Position numbers and translations under genes: made by a program. From assembly GCA_964387945.1 (NCBI GenBank), contig CAYLYX010000003.1:248001-312000 (forward strand): a DNA stretch of 64,000 bases, in the 5' to 3' direction. This document shows positions 8,301-15,758 of the stretch, in pieces (position 1 is the first letter of the stretch; every line of letters starts with the position of its first letter). The stretch comes from Parvicella sp964387945. Its GTDB lineage: Bacteria; Bacteroidota; Bacteroidia; Flavobacteriales_D; Parvicellaceae. Under the pieces are notes generated by a model. That model did no database searches. It was not told the DNA's origin and saw only the letters and a program-made list of their open reading frames with translations.

Positions 8301-11294
8301 CCTTCTGCACCTACTTTGAGTTCTAACTCACCCGTTTGTGAAGGCGATGATATCAATCTTACCGCAAATACAGTCGGAGGCGCAACTTACGCTTGGACCG
8401 GACCAAATAGTTTTACTTCGTCCACTGAAGATCCTACGATTTCAGGTGCTACCACTGCTGCGGATGGAACGTACTCTTGTACCGTAACGGTAGCGGGTTG
8501 TACTTCTTCTGCTGGGACAACAGACGTTACGGTAAACACAACACCAAGTGCGCCAACAGCGGGAGGTAATACCCCAATTTGTGATGGCGATGATATTAAC
8601 TTGACGGCAAGTACCGTTGGCGGAGCTACCTATTCATGGACAGGACCTAATAGCTTTACATCGAGCAGTCAGAATCCAACCATTTCTGGAGCAACTACAG
8701 CTGCTGACGGTACATACAATGTTACGGCAACGGTTGCAGGTTGTACATCTACTGCAGGTTCGGTAGCGATCACGGTGAACACGATACCAGCTGCTCCTAC
8801 CTTAGGGTCAAATTCACCTGTTTGTGAAAACGGAACAATCAATCTAACGGCCAATACCATTGGTGGTGCAACGTATGCATGGACAGGCCCCAATAGTTTT
8901 ACTTCTTCATCAGAAGACCCTTCTATTGGTAGTGCAACGACCGCTATGGATGGAACGTACTCTTGTGCCGTTACAGTTGCTGGGTGTACTTCTACAGCTG
9001 CTACAACAGATGTGACAATAAATACCTTGGATGATGCTTCGTTCAGTTATGCGAGTGGGACATATTGCTTGACAGGAACGGATCCTACACCAACCATTAC
9101 TGGTTTGGCTGGAGGAACTTTTTCTATTGATAACTCAGGTGTGATTATAGCTGGAACAGGAGAAGTTGATCTTGATGCAAATGGTGTTACGAGTTATACC
9201 GTTACCTATACAACCGCAGGCGCATGTCCAAATTCATCCACACAAAATTTAAGTGTGACTTCTGCTCCAGATGCAACATTTAGTTATACCGGAACACCTT
9301 ATTGTGCAGATGCAGGAACGGCTACTGTAACGTTTGGTGCTGGTGCTAGTGGGGGTGTGTTTAGCTCTACAGCTGGGTTGTCCATTAACACTTCTTCTGG
9401 AGAGGTAGATTTGGCAGCAAGTACTCCCGGAACCTATATGGTTTCAAATGATATTGCGGCAGCTGGAGGCTGTGCCGCAGCTAATGCGTCTACCTCTATT
9501 GAAATTGTAGCAGTCGATGATCCAACCTTTGCATACGGCTCAAGTACGTATTGTCTGTCTGGAACGGATCCTACACCAACAATCACAACTTCAGGAGGGT
9601 CATTTGCAAGTACTCCTGCAGGATTGACACTAAACGGAACAACTGGTGAAATTACCTTGGCTAGTTCTGCTGCGAATACCTATGACGTTACATACATCAC
9701 AGGTGGAGCGTGTCCAGATAATAGTACGGTACAAGTGACAGTAACAACTTCGCCAACAGCTGGGTTTAGCTATGCGGGAACACCTTACTGTGAAGGAAGT
9801 GGTGCTGCTACAGTGACTTTTGATCCGGGAGCAAGCGCAGGAACGTTTGCTGCTGTTCCTTCCACAACGGATTTGGTAATTAATGCGACCACAGGAGAGG
9901 TTGACCTTAACACAAGTGTGCCTGGAACGTATACCGTAGAGAACGACATACCAGCGGCAGGTGGTTGTGTCGCTGCCAACGAGACGACTACGATTACCAT
10001 TACCGCTCAGGATGACCCTACTTTTGACTATGGAGGTGCAACAAGCTTCTGTGAAAACGAAACAAATCCAGTAGCAACTATTTCAGGGACTGCTGGAGGG
10101 ACGTTCACAAGCACGCCAGCTGGAATTGCAGTAGATGGTTCCACGGGTGAAATTGATATCTCAACTTCTACTGCAGGAGCCTCTTATGATATCACATATA
10201 CTACAACAGGAACTTGTCCAGACAATAGCACGTTAACAGTAACCTTAAATGAATCACCAACTGCTCCTACGGGAGGCTCTACGGCTGCTTCGAACACGAT
10301 TTGTGAAGGGGAGTCAGTGGATATCACAGCGGCTGGTTCCACAGGTACTGGGGTAACGTATAGCGTTTTTGATGCGATGACCGGAGGAACGAATTTAGGA
10401 GCGACACCACTAACGGTTTCGCCTACTACAACTACTACTTATTATGTAGAAGCATTCAATAGCAACGGTTGTGGTAATTTGGGTGGAAGAGATGCGGTAA
10501 CAATTACAGTAAATCCGCTGCCTTCGATAGATGCTGGAGCGGACGAAACCATCTGTCCAGGAGAAAGTGTAACGCTTACCGCTACTGGAACAGGGTCAGT
10601 GGTTTGGAGTACTACAGAGACTACTCCGAGTATTACTGTGAGTCCTTCGGCAACTACAGTCTATACGGTGACTTTGACGGATGGAAACAGTTGTGAAAAC
10701 TCAGATGATGTAACGGTAACCGTGCAATCGGTTGGCGGTTCATTGTCGGCAGTGGATGACAGTTATACGAGCAACTCTGGGGTGGTTGAGACGCTAGATG
10801 TTATGAGCAATGATACGCAGACATCGAGCACACCAGCAATCGTTAGTGCACCGTCCAACGGAACAGCAACTGTTAATGGTGATGGAACGATTGAATATAC
10901 GAGCAACGATGATTTCATTGGAACCGAAGCATTCACGTATGAAATTTGTGATGCTTTCTGTACGAATATCTGTGATACGGCTACCGTAACAATTACCGTT
11001 GAGTCATCTGAGGACTTTAAAGTGCCGGGAGGTTTTTCACCTAATGGTGACAACATTAATGATTTTTTTGTCATTACAGGACTTGATCAATATCCAGACA
11101 ATAAACTAAGTATCTTCAATAGATGGGGAGATGTAGTTTACGAAGCGGCACCTTATAATAATGACTGGGATGGAACGCCTAGTGTAGGTGTGTTGATGGG
11201 AGACAAAGTGACCTCAGGAACCTATTTCTATATCTTGGAATTAGGAGAAGGAATTGAACCGTTGAAAGGGTCACTAGAAATTAAAAGAGACTAA
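5355..11294 (+). CDS. Giant T9SS surface protein with gliding-type C-terminal domain
   Basis: A 1979-residue secreted protein. Order: signal peptide ending near STAQ; a DUF7948-type N-terminal domain beginning FVENKGQIYD (to about residue 245); SBBP-like beta-propeller blades (about 260-725); several PKD/Ig-like domains including four near-identical copies (about 818-1225); an alternating A/B repeat block (about 1226-1634); two more Ig-like domains; a DDSYTSN cadherin/VCBS-like domain (about 1801-1885); and a terminal domain from about 1888 with PGGFSPNGDNINDFF and FNRWGDVVYE. The last is the gliding-motility-associated C-terminal domain, recognised by T9SS as a type B signal. Proteins of this type need a dedicated SprF-like partner, and such a gene follows after five bases. 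A role as an adhesin or surface filament is inferred from the architecture; no catalytic domain is visible. Confidence 0.88.
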   Translation: MKDTLRLGFLLALMGWFNFSTAQFVENKGQIYDAEGNLHPEVRFTYQLGDAEVFFLENKVVYAIKNVHREVLDGHEAGSKIYDSLFREMTYDVNRVDLEFEGCNTDIELFGEGKASYATNFYHSDFVNVQEVPVYQQLTYKGVYDNIDFVFYPNEEGLKYDIVLHEGADIKDVSLYYNGAENVYLQEDNLVIATEFLDMKEGIPYSYKDGDKGAEVKVNYSIHKNRIQFETEQDYNALVIDPSLTWCTYFESTVTTFGGLDYEYIEADASGNLFLIGTDNKGGFPIVDPGGSAYSQAYSSGAELYIAKFDNSRQLVWATNIGGNSSDYVYGTDPMAIDNGMLHLVGYSNNTWPLVNGSGYYNAVDDPNYYVRFDVATGELVHSTFIGGHSSSSPSIDISSSGKVVIGMEAYSFGPGPLQTFSGGYNQTVNGGFVDYFFIELNSSYNLIWGTFLGGAGSVGGVNVRYDDNDNIFFVGEASFFSAGTGSELMTNPGGGAYFDNTTSSEDMSIGKFDSNRDLVWHTMYGGDTGDEGTDAEMGNGSFITIDPSTDEVIITAGSSSTDSPTMALAGAYNQTTAPANAGTSTGFSGFNSLILKFSNSGVRNWATYWGDDASGDLLYGSVIVSCNKMIFFGRSWSMTAISATGHYNNSSGGQAFLWEVDRSTYSPDWSSYFGTSSTSEPHMAYVDGTNRLFMAQGTYDAALPVTDPGGGAYYDGTHGTGGSNSFVIWELNIVPSPSVTADQSVCSGTSVTLTASGGSGAPYNWYTSASGGSPIHTGASYTTPALTSTTTYYVSSGSGICLSDRSPTTITVTPGPSAPTISSNSPVCVGSAINLTANTVGGATYSWTGPNSFTSSSEDPTIASATAAAGGTYSCTVTVGGCTSSAATTSVSVNTNSVAPTGITGTATICNGQSTTLTLSGGSAGTGATAEWYSGSCGGTSVGSGNSITVSPSSNTTYFVRYEGTCNTTTCASQLVTVNAIPSAPTLSSNSPVCEGDDINLTANTVGGATYAWTGPNSFTSSTEDPTISGATTAADGTYSCTVTVAGCTSSAGTTDVTVNTTPSAPTAGGNTPICDGDDINLTASTVGGATYSWTGPNSFTSSSQNPTISGATTAADGTYNVTATVAGCTSTAGSVAITVNTIPAAPTLGSNSPVCENGTINLTANTIGGATYAWTGPNSFTSSSEDPSIGSATTAMDGTYSCAVTVAGCTSTAATTDVTINTLDDASFSYASGTYCLTGTDPTPTITGLAGGTFSIDNSGVIIAGTGEVDLDANGVTSYTVTYTTAGACPNSSTQNLSVTSAPDATFSYTGTPYCADAGTATVTFGAGASGGVFSSTAGLSINTSSGEVDLAASTPGTYMVSNDIAAAGGCAAANASTSIEIVAVDDPTFAYGSSTYCLSGTDPTPTITTSGGSFASTPAGLTLNGTTGEITLASSAANTYDVTYITGGACPDNSTVQVTVTTSPTAGFSYAGTPYCEGSGAATVTFDPGASAGTFAAVPSTTDLVINATTGEVDLNTSVPGTYTVENDIPAAGGCVAANETTTITITAQDDPTFDYGGATSFCENETNPVATISGTAGGTFTSTPAGIAVDGSTGEIDISTSTAGASYDITYTTTGTCPDNSTLTVTLNESPTAPTGGSTAASNTICEGESVDITAAGSTGTGVTYSVFDAMTGGTNLGATPLTVSPTTTTTYYVEAFNSNGCGNLGGRDAVTITVNPLPSIDAGADETICPGESVTLTATGTGSVVWSTTETTPSITVSPSATTVYTVTLTDGNSCENSDDVTVTVQSVGGSLSAVDDSYTSNSGVVETLDVMSNDTQTSSTPAIVSAPSNGTATVNGDGTIEYTSNDDFIGTEAFTYEICDAFCTNICDTATVTITVESSEDFKVPGGFSPNGDNINDFFVITGLDQYPDNKLSIFNRWGDVVYEAAPYNNDWDGTPSVGVLMGDKVTSGTYFYILELGEGIEPLKGSLEIKRD
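7800..9027 (+). repeat. Four near-identical Ig/PKD-like repeats within the surface protein
   Basis: Units start near 7808, 8305, 8548 and 8791, each about 80 codons. Each runs from an APT...SNSPVC phrase through NLTANT and GGATY-WTGPNSFTSS to a TYSCTVTVAGCTS phrase. The first and second copies are separated by a different Ig-like domain (about 8050-8300). The copies are also similar as DNA, so slippage or recombination between them is plausible. Confidence 0.85.
9030..10255 (+). repeat. Alternating A-B-A-B-A domain repeat within the surface protein
   Basis: A units begin near 9030, 9516 and 10011 with DD-(A/P)-(S/T)-F and a Cys-containing TYC or SFC turn. B units begin near 9264 and 9749 with FSY-(T/A)-GTPYC. 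The A+B super-period is about 485-495 bases. Each unit holds paired cysteines and ends in a conserved G-(A/T)-CP or AAGGC phrase. Confidence 0.8.
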
Positions 11295-11299
11295 TAACT

Positions 11300-12235
11300 A
11301 TGAGAGTGAACAGAATATTTTTCAGTTTGGCATTTGTACTAATAGCATTTGCCTCAAGCGCGCAGAATCAGTTTCATGTTTCGCAATACATGGTGCATCA
11401 TCCGCTGATCAACCCCGGAGCCGTTGGTGCATTTGAGAACCTGAACGGAGCACTGTTTTATCGTGCACAATGGGTTGGATTTGACGGAGCACCTAATGTC
11501 GCTGGGTTTAACATTAATTCTCCGATTGGCGGTGGAAGCTCAAATATTGGGTTGACACTGGTGAATGACAGGATTGGTGTAAACAATACCACCGATGTAA
11601 GTGCGAATTATGCCTACCGTATTCAGACTTCGTTAAAAACCAAATTGAGTTTTGGTCTTTCGGCAACATTGAGAATGAACCAAAGCAATTATGCAGATGT
11701 TGAAACCAATGGCGTGGTGGATCCGAGTTTTCAAGCGAATTCTCCCACCTTATTAATGCCTAACTTTAAGTTCGGAACGTATTTCAACAGTCGTAAGTTT
11801 TATGTTGGTCTGGCAATACCGAACTTACTTCACAATGAAATCGTGAACAATGGAGGTTATTCTGGAAAAACAACATTTGACTTCAGTCAGATGCATTTTT
11901 ACCTGCATGGTGGATACAAGTTTGAGTTGAACCCGAAATTTGATCTGAACCTTTCTACCTTGATCAAGCAGGTTGCAGGTGCGCCTTTGCAATCTGATCT
12001 CAATGTGTTAGCTGAATACATGAAAAAGTTTGGACTGGGATTCTCTTACAGAACTAGTAATGAGATCGCAGCACTGGCTCAGTTTAGAATAAATAATATG
12101 TTTAAGCTCGGGTATTCCTACGATTACACCTTAAACAATTTAGGAAACTATTCGTCAGGGAGTCACGAGATAATGTTTGTTTTTGATATACAAGGTAATA
12201 GAGAAGAGCCTGTAATCGAAGCGCCAAGATTTTAA
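11300..12235 (+). CDS. PorP/SprF-family outer membrane protein of type IX secretion
   Basis: A 311-residue protein with a signal peptide ending ASSAQ, then the family opening QFHVSQYMVHHPLINPGAVG and a series of amphipathic beta-strands typical of the PorP/SprF outer membrane barrel. Members of this family work with T9SS. In Flavobacterium johnsoniae, SprF is needed specifically to export the adjacent SprB adhesin. The gene follows the 1979-residue surface protein after five bases and precedes a PorE-like gene after 15 bases. It is therefore best read as the cognate export or attachment partner of that protein rather than the core PorP. Confidence 0.9.
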   Translation: MRVNRIFFSLAFVLIAFASSAQNQFHVSQYMVHHPLINPGAVGAFENLNGALFYRAQWVGFDGAPNVAGFNINSPIGGGSSNIGLTLVNDRIGVNNTTDVSANYAYRIQTSLKTKLSFGLSATLRMNQSNYADVETNGVVDPSFQANSPTLLMPNFKFGTYFNSRKFYVGLAIPNLLHNEIVNNGGYSGKTTFDFSQMHFYLHGGYKFELNPKFDLNLSTLIKQVAGAPLQSDLNVLAEYMKKFGLGFSYRTSNEIAALAQFRINNMFKLGYSYDYTLNNLGNYSSGSHEIMFVFDIQGNREEPVIEAPRF

Positions 12236-12250
12236 CTTTAAAAGGGAGTA

Positions 12251-14791
12251 ATGAGAGGACTGATTTTGTTGTTAACCGGAGTACTGGTTTTTGGATTATC
12301 CAATTCGCTAAATGCACAAAGAAAATATCTTGATATTGCGGATGAATATTACGCAAAGCAAAAATATAAGGAGGCGATTGATTACTACCAGTTAGCACTG
12401 GAAGAAAAGGTAATCGTCAATAAGTTTTACATGTTGCAGCAAGTTGCAAAAACGTACAACTACCTCTTTGATTATGAGAATGCGGCAGCTTATTATGAGC
12501 AACTCACTGCTTACAAAGAAGAAAACACATCCGAAAACCTGTATGAGTACGGACAAGTACTTTGCAACCTGGGGGATTACGATAAGGCACTTCAAATCTT
12601 TTCAGATTATGCCAGTCGCGAAGATGCAAAAGCTGACATGGCCTATTTCGAGACGTATGTCAACTATGCTAAAGACCACATGGATGATCCCGAAGTGGCA
12701 AAGACAGGTAAAACAAACATTGAAACAGGTTCTCGGTCGTTGGGGGTAGCCATAAGCAACGATGGATTGATCATTGCTACTCCTCAGACTGATAAATACG
12801 ATAAGAAAACAGCCTACTATGACCTTGCTTCAGTTTCGACTACTAGCGGAGGTGGGACTTCAAATGAGTTTGGAGAGCCTGTGTTGTTAGGAAAGGAGTT
12901 GAATGGTCCATACTACGAAGGAACCCCTTACTTATATGCTCAAGGAACGAAATTGTTATTCTCGTCTAATAGTGCTGATATCAAGCGCTATAACAAGAAA
13001 AAGTTGGGTGAAATTGCTATCTCTGAAGATGGTAGGAACATCCTGAAAGTGTACAGTGCAGAGTTGATAGAGGGAGAATGGACAAATGTGAAAGAACTGA
13101 CCTTTAACGGCAACAATTACAGCTGCGTTTTTCCCAATTTATCGCCAGATGGAAATACCCTGTATTTCGCTTCTAATAAGCCTGGAGGTTTTGGAGGGTA
13201 TGACCTGTGGTATGTGACTAAAGTAAACGACTCCACGTGGTCATCACCAGAGAATATGGGTGAGAACGTAAATACCTTTGAAGACGAGACCTATCCTTTT
13301 GCCACCGAAAATAAGTTGTACTTCTCTTCTAAGGGTCATCCTGGTTTTGGAGGAACAGATATCTTCGTTTCATCCCTGAGTGGTAACAATGTTGGCTCGG
13401 CAAAGAATGTGGGTAAACCACTCAACAGTACGAAGGATGATTTTAGCTTCGTTTTAGCAGAAGATGGAACAAGCGGATACCTTTCGACCAACCGTGAGGG
13501 AACACACGGCTACGATTTGATTTATCATTTTTACGATTATAATCCTTCGGAAATCATCAGCGGAGTAGTGCGAGAAGGTCTTTTTGGAGAACCTTTGGCA
13601 GATGTAAAAGTCGAACTCTACAAGAAAGACGAGAATGACAATTGGGTACTGGTAGAAGACAGAATTACTGAGGATGATGGTTATTGGGAGTTTGAAATTG
13701 ATCCCAATGAAACCTATAAAGTAGAATTTATTCACCCAGAAATGGCAAGCGAATCGAAGGTAATTCCATCCATCAACGATGACGATGGGGGACACAGAGA
13801 TCAAATCATCGAAGAGCTGAAGGATTTCGAAATGAGACCGGTGTCGCGCATCATTGAAGGGGTAGTAGAAGATGCACAAACGGGTGAGCCGTTGGCAGAT
13901 GTAAAAGTTATTCTAAATGAAATTTTGGTAGACGGTACAAGAAAGTCCGTTGAAACTAAAATTACCATTGAGGATGGTAAATGGCGTTTTGAAGTCGATC
14001 CTGACAAAGATTACGATGTGCAATTCATCCACCCTGAGCATGGTAGTAAGAATTTTCCGGTGGATGCCTATGACGGAAACAATTACGATGAGCGAGAAGA
14101 GCAAATTGACAAGCTGAAAAAGGTAACCCTGAACGATGATAAGGATAATATTTTAGCTGGAATTGTGCTGGATCAGATTACTGAAAAGCCGGTAGAAGGG
14201 GTCAAAGTAACGTTACTGGAAGACAGAAATGGAGAATGGATTGAAATCAACTCCATGGTGACAGGAGAAGATGGTAAATGGAGTTTCGAAATTGACCCGA
14301 ACAAGGAATACAAAGTTAAATTTGATAAAGATGGTTTCGAAGCACAAGAATTTGTGGTACCATCAATAGACGATGGAAGTCGAGATGACATTATCGCGAA
14401 GATGAACCCATTGGAGTTCAGATCCAAAGGAGAGAAAGACGTTGTGATTCGCGTGGATAACATTTACTTTGATTTTGCGCGTTCGCACCCGCAAGAGGAT
14501 TCTTATCCGATTTTGGATAATATCGTAGATTTCATGAACAATAATCCCGACATCAAGATCGAATTGAGTGCGCACACAGATGCGGTAGGAAAGGATGATT
14601 TTAACATGAACCTCTCGCAGAAAAGAGCAGAACGTTGTAAAGATTACCTGGTAGACCATGGGATTAAAGCCTCTAGAATTGTTGCCAAAGGGTATGGTGA
14701 AACGAAAATCCTCAATGGATGTGTGAAATGGGATCAGTGTACGGAAGAAGAAAACCAAGTCAATAGAAGGGTTGAGATTAAGGTGTTGTGA
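12251..14791 (+). CDS. PorE-like OmpA family protein (TPR, PD40 propeller, three carboxypeptidase-regulatory-like repeats)
   Basis: An 846-residue envelope protein. Order: signal peptide; TPR-like helices (about 25-130, YYAKQKYKEAIDYYQLAL); PD40/WD40-like propeller blades (about 160-420, with the phrases LSPDGNTLYFASN and GGYDLWYV); three Ig-like regulatory repeats (about 435-725); and an OmpA C-terminal domain (about 735-846). The OmpA domain has NIYFDFA, ELSAHTDAVG and LSQKRAERCKDYL, including the Asp and Arg that bind peptidoglycan. This domain set matches PorE, which anchors the T9SS outer membrane complex to peptidoglycan. With the two preceding genes it makes a self-contained surface-protein module. 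It may be a module-specific paralogue rather than the core PorE. Three regulatory repeats rather than one is unusual. Confidence 0.85.
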   Translation: MRGLILLLTGVLVFGLSNSLNAQRKYLDIADEYYAKQKYKEAIDYYQLALEEKVIVNKFYMLQQVAKTYNYLFDYENAAAYYEQLTAYKEENTSENLYEYGQVLCNLGDYDKALQIFSDYASREDAKADMAYFETYVNYAKDHMDDPEVAKTGKTNIETGSRSLGVAISNDGLIIATPQTDKYDKKTAYYDLASVSTTSGGGTSNEFGEPVLLGKELNGPYYEGTPYLYAQGTKLLFSSNSADIKRYNKKKLGEIAISEDGRNILKVYSAELIEGEWTNVKELTFNGNNYSCVFPNLSPDGNTLYFASNKPGGFGGYDLWYVTKVNDSTWSSPENMGENVNTFEDETYPFATENKLYFSSKGHPGFGGTDIFVSSLSGNNVGSAKNVGKPLNSTKDDFSFVLAEDGTSGYLSTNREGTHGYDLIYHFYDYNPSEIISGVVREGLFGEPLADVKVELYKKDENDNWVLVEDRITEDDGYWEFEIDPNETYKVEFIHPEMASESKVIPSINDDDGGHRDQIIEELKDFEMRPVSRIIEGVVEDAQTGEPLADVKVILNEILVDGTRKSVETKITIEDGKWRFEVDPDKDYDVQFIHPEHGSKNFPVDAYDGNNYDEREEQIDKLKKVTLNDDKDNILAGIVLDQITEKPVEGVKVTLLEDRNGEWIEINSMVTGEDGKWSFEIDPNKEYKVKFDKDGFEAQEFVVPSIDDGSRDDIIAKMNPLEFRSKGEKDVVIRVDNIYFDFARSHPQEDSYPILDNIVDFMNNNPDIKIELSAHTDAVGKDDFNMNLSQKRAERCKDYLVDHGIKASRIVAKGYGETKILNGCVKWDQCTEEENQVNRRVEIKVL
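13553..14422 (+). repeat. Three tandem carboxypeptidase-regulatory-like repeats
   Basis: Three successive units of about 95-100 codons begin near 13553, 13847 and 14144. Each has G-V-V or G-I-V, then a GEPLADVKV or KPVEGVKV phrase, then EDGKW-x-FE-(V/I)-DP and a closing YKV or YDV-x-F phrase. They are the same domain repeated in the PorE-like protein. Confidence 0.8.
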
Positions 14792-14826
14792 CAATTTGAT
14801 CATGGTTTAACTCGTTAACATCTTCT

Positions 14827-15396
14827 TTGAATAAGCAAAAAGAGAATAGTGCTTCGGCAGTTCAATTATTAGCAAGGACAGGGCTAATAGTTGGGCTTGT
14901 TGTGGTGGGTTATGAAATCGTTCAAGCCAACTTTAAACCCATTTGGGAGGACCCTTTTGCGGTGTTTAGGTTCTTGAAATACTTGTTTTTCTTCGTTCTA
15001 TTCATCGTTACTCTAGTGGTCGATAGCGTTTTCTATTCTAGACATGGTAATAAACTGAATTTTCTTCCAACGCTCACAGGCAGTGTGTTCTTCGCAATCA
15101 TTGCGGTGAGACTTTTTTCAATTTATTCGGATGAACAAAAAGAGGTGGTTTTTCATGTAAGAACGGTTGTGGGAGAAGAACCTTTTTTGGAGGTAGAATT
15201 TAAGAAGGAGGGTGTCTTCAAATTCATTGAGAATTCCAGACTGGGTCCGACTTATGTTTTCGGGAACTATGAGATGAAGGATTCTGTTATAACTTTTCAT
15301 GATTTTGAGTTTCTCGGGTTTGATTTTCCAGACAGTTGGAGTTTTAAGGGAGATACCTTGTTTGCAGGAGATACAAAGTTCGTTTTTGTTGAATAA
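14827..15396 (+). CDS. Hypothetical membrane protein
   Basis: A 189-residue protein I do not recognise. No in-frame ATG lies near the front, so the TTG at 14827 is the likely start, 35 bases after the PorE-like gene. It has three predicted membrane segments in the first 100 residues (around LLARTGLIVGLVVVGY, YLFFFVLFIVTLVVDSVFY and LTGSVFFAIIAVRLFSIY). A soluble C-terminal half follows, whose short beta-like stretches (VVFHVRTVVGEEPFLEVEF, YVFGNYEMKDSVITF) suggest a small lipocalin-like or sandwich domain. Its stop overlaps the start of the next gene (TAATG), so the two are co-translated. Confidence 0.6.
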   Translation: MNKQKENSASAVQLLARTGLIVGLVVVGYEIVQANFKPIWEDPFAVFRFLKYLFFFVLFIVTLVVDSVFYSRHGNKLNFLPTLTGSVFFAIIAVRLFSIYSDEQKEVVFHVRTVVGEEPFLEVEFKKEGVFKFIENSRLGPTYVFGNYEMKDSVITFHDFEFLGFDFPDSWSFKGDTLFAGDTKFVFVE

Positions 15397-15701
15397 TGAC
15401 TTTTTTGCCCCAAAGAAAATATTACGCGTTGTTGATTGCCATTTTCTCATGGCTCCTAGGGCTTTTAAACCTAGTAATCGTCTCCAATACATTTCAAGAT
15501 TGTCAATCTTCTTCAGCGGGTTGGGTGGACTTAATTGAGGTTGCGTGCATGTCGTTTCTTGCGGTTCAAACCGTGCTTGTAATCCTAGCATTGTTCACCA
15601 AGTGGTTAGTTCAAGAAGGAAATAGAAGATTTAAGAATGGCCTTGCCTTATTTTTTCTGATCGCGAACCTTTTTTGGCTACTCATCATTCTTAGTCTCTA
15701 A
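15396..15701 (+). CDS. Small hypothetical membrane protein
   Basis: A 101-residue protein whose ATG shares one base with the stop of the previous gene. It has three hydrophobic segments (about residues 8-27, 45-67 and 82-101) and little else. It contains a few Cys residues but no recognisable motif. The tight overlap with the upstream membrane protein suggests the pair acts together. I cannot assign a function. Confidence 0.55.
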   Translation: MTFLPQRKYYALLIAIFSWLLGLLNLVIVSNTFQDCQSSSAGWVDLIEVACMSFLAVQTVLVILALFTKWLVQEGNRRFKNGLALFFLIANLFWLLIILSL

Positions 15702-15758
15702 AAACTCCTAATAGTTGCTGCGATTATTTAACTTTGCCCGTCTAAAAATCAGGCAACA

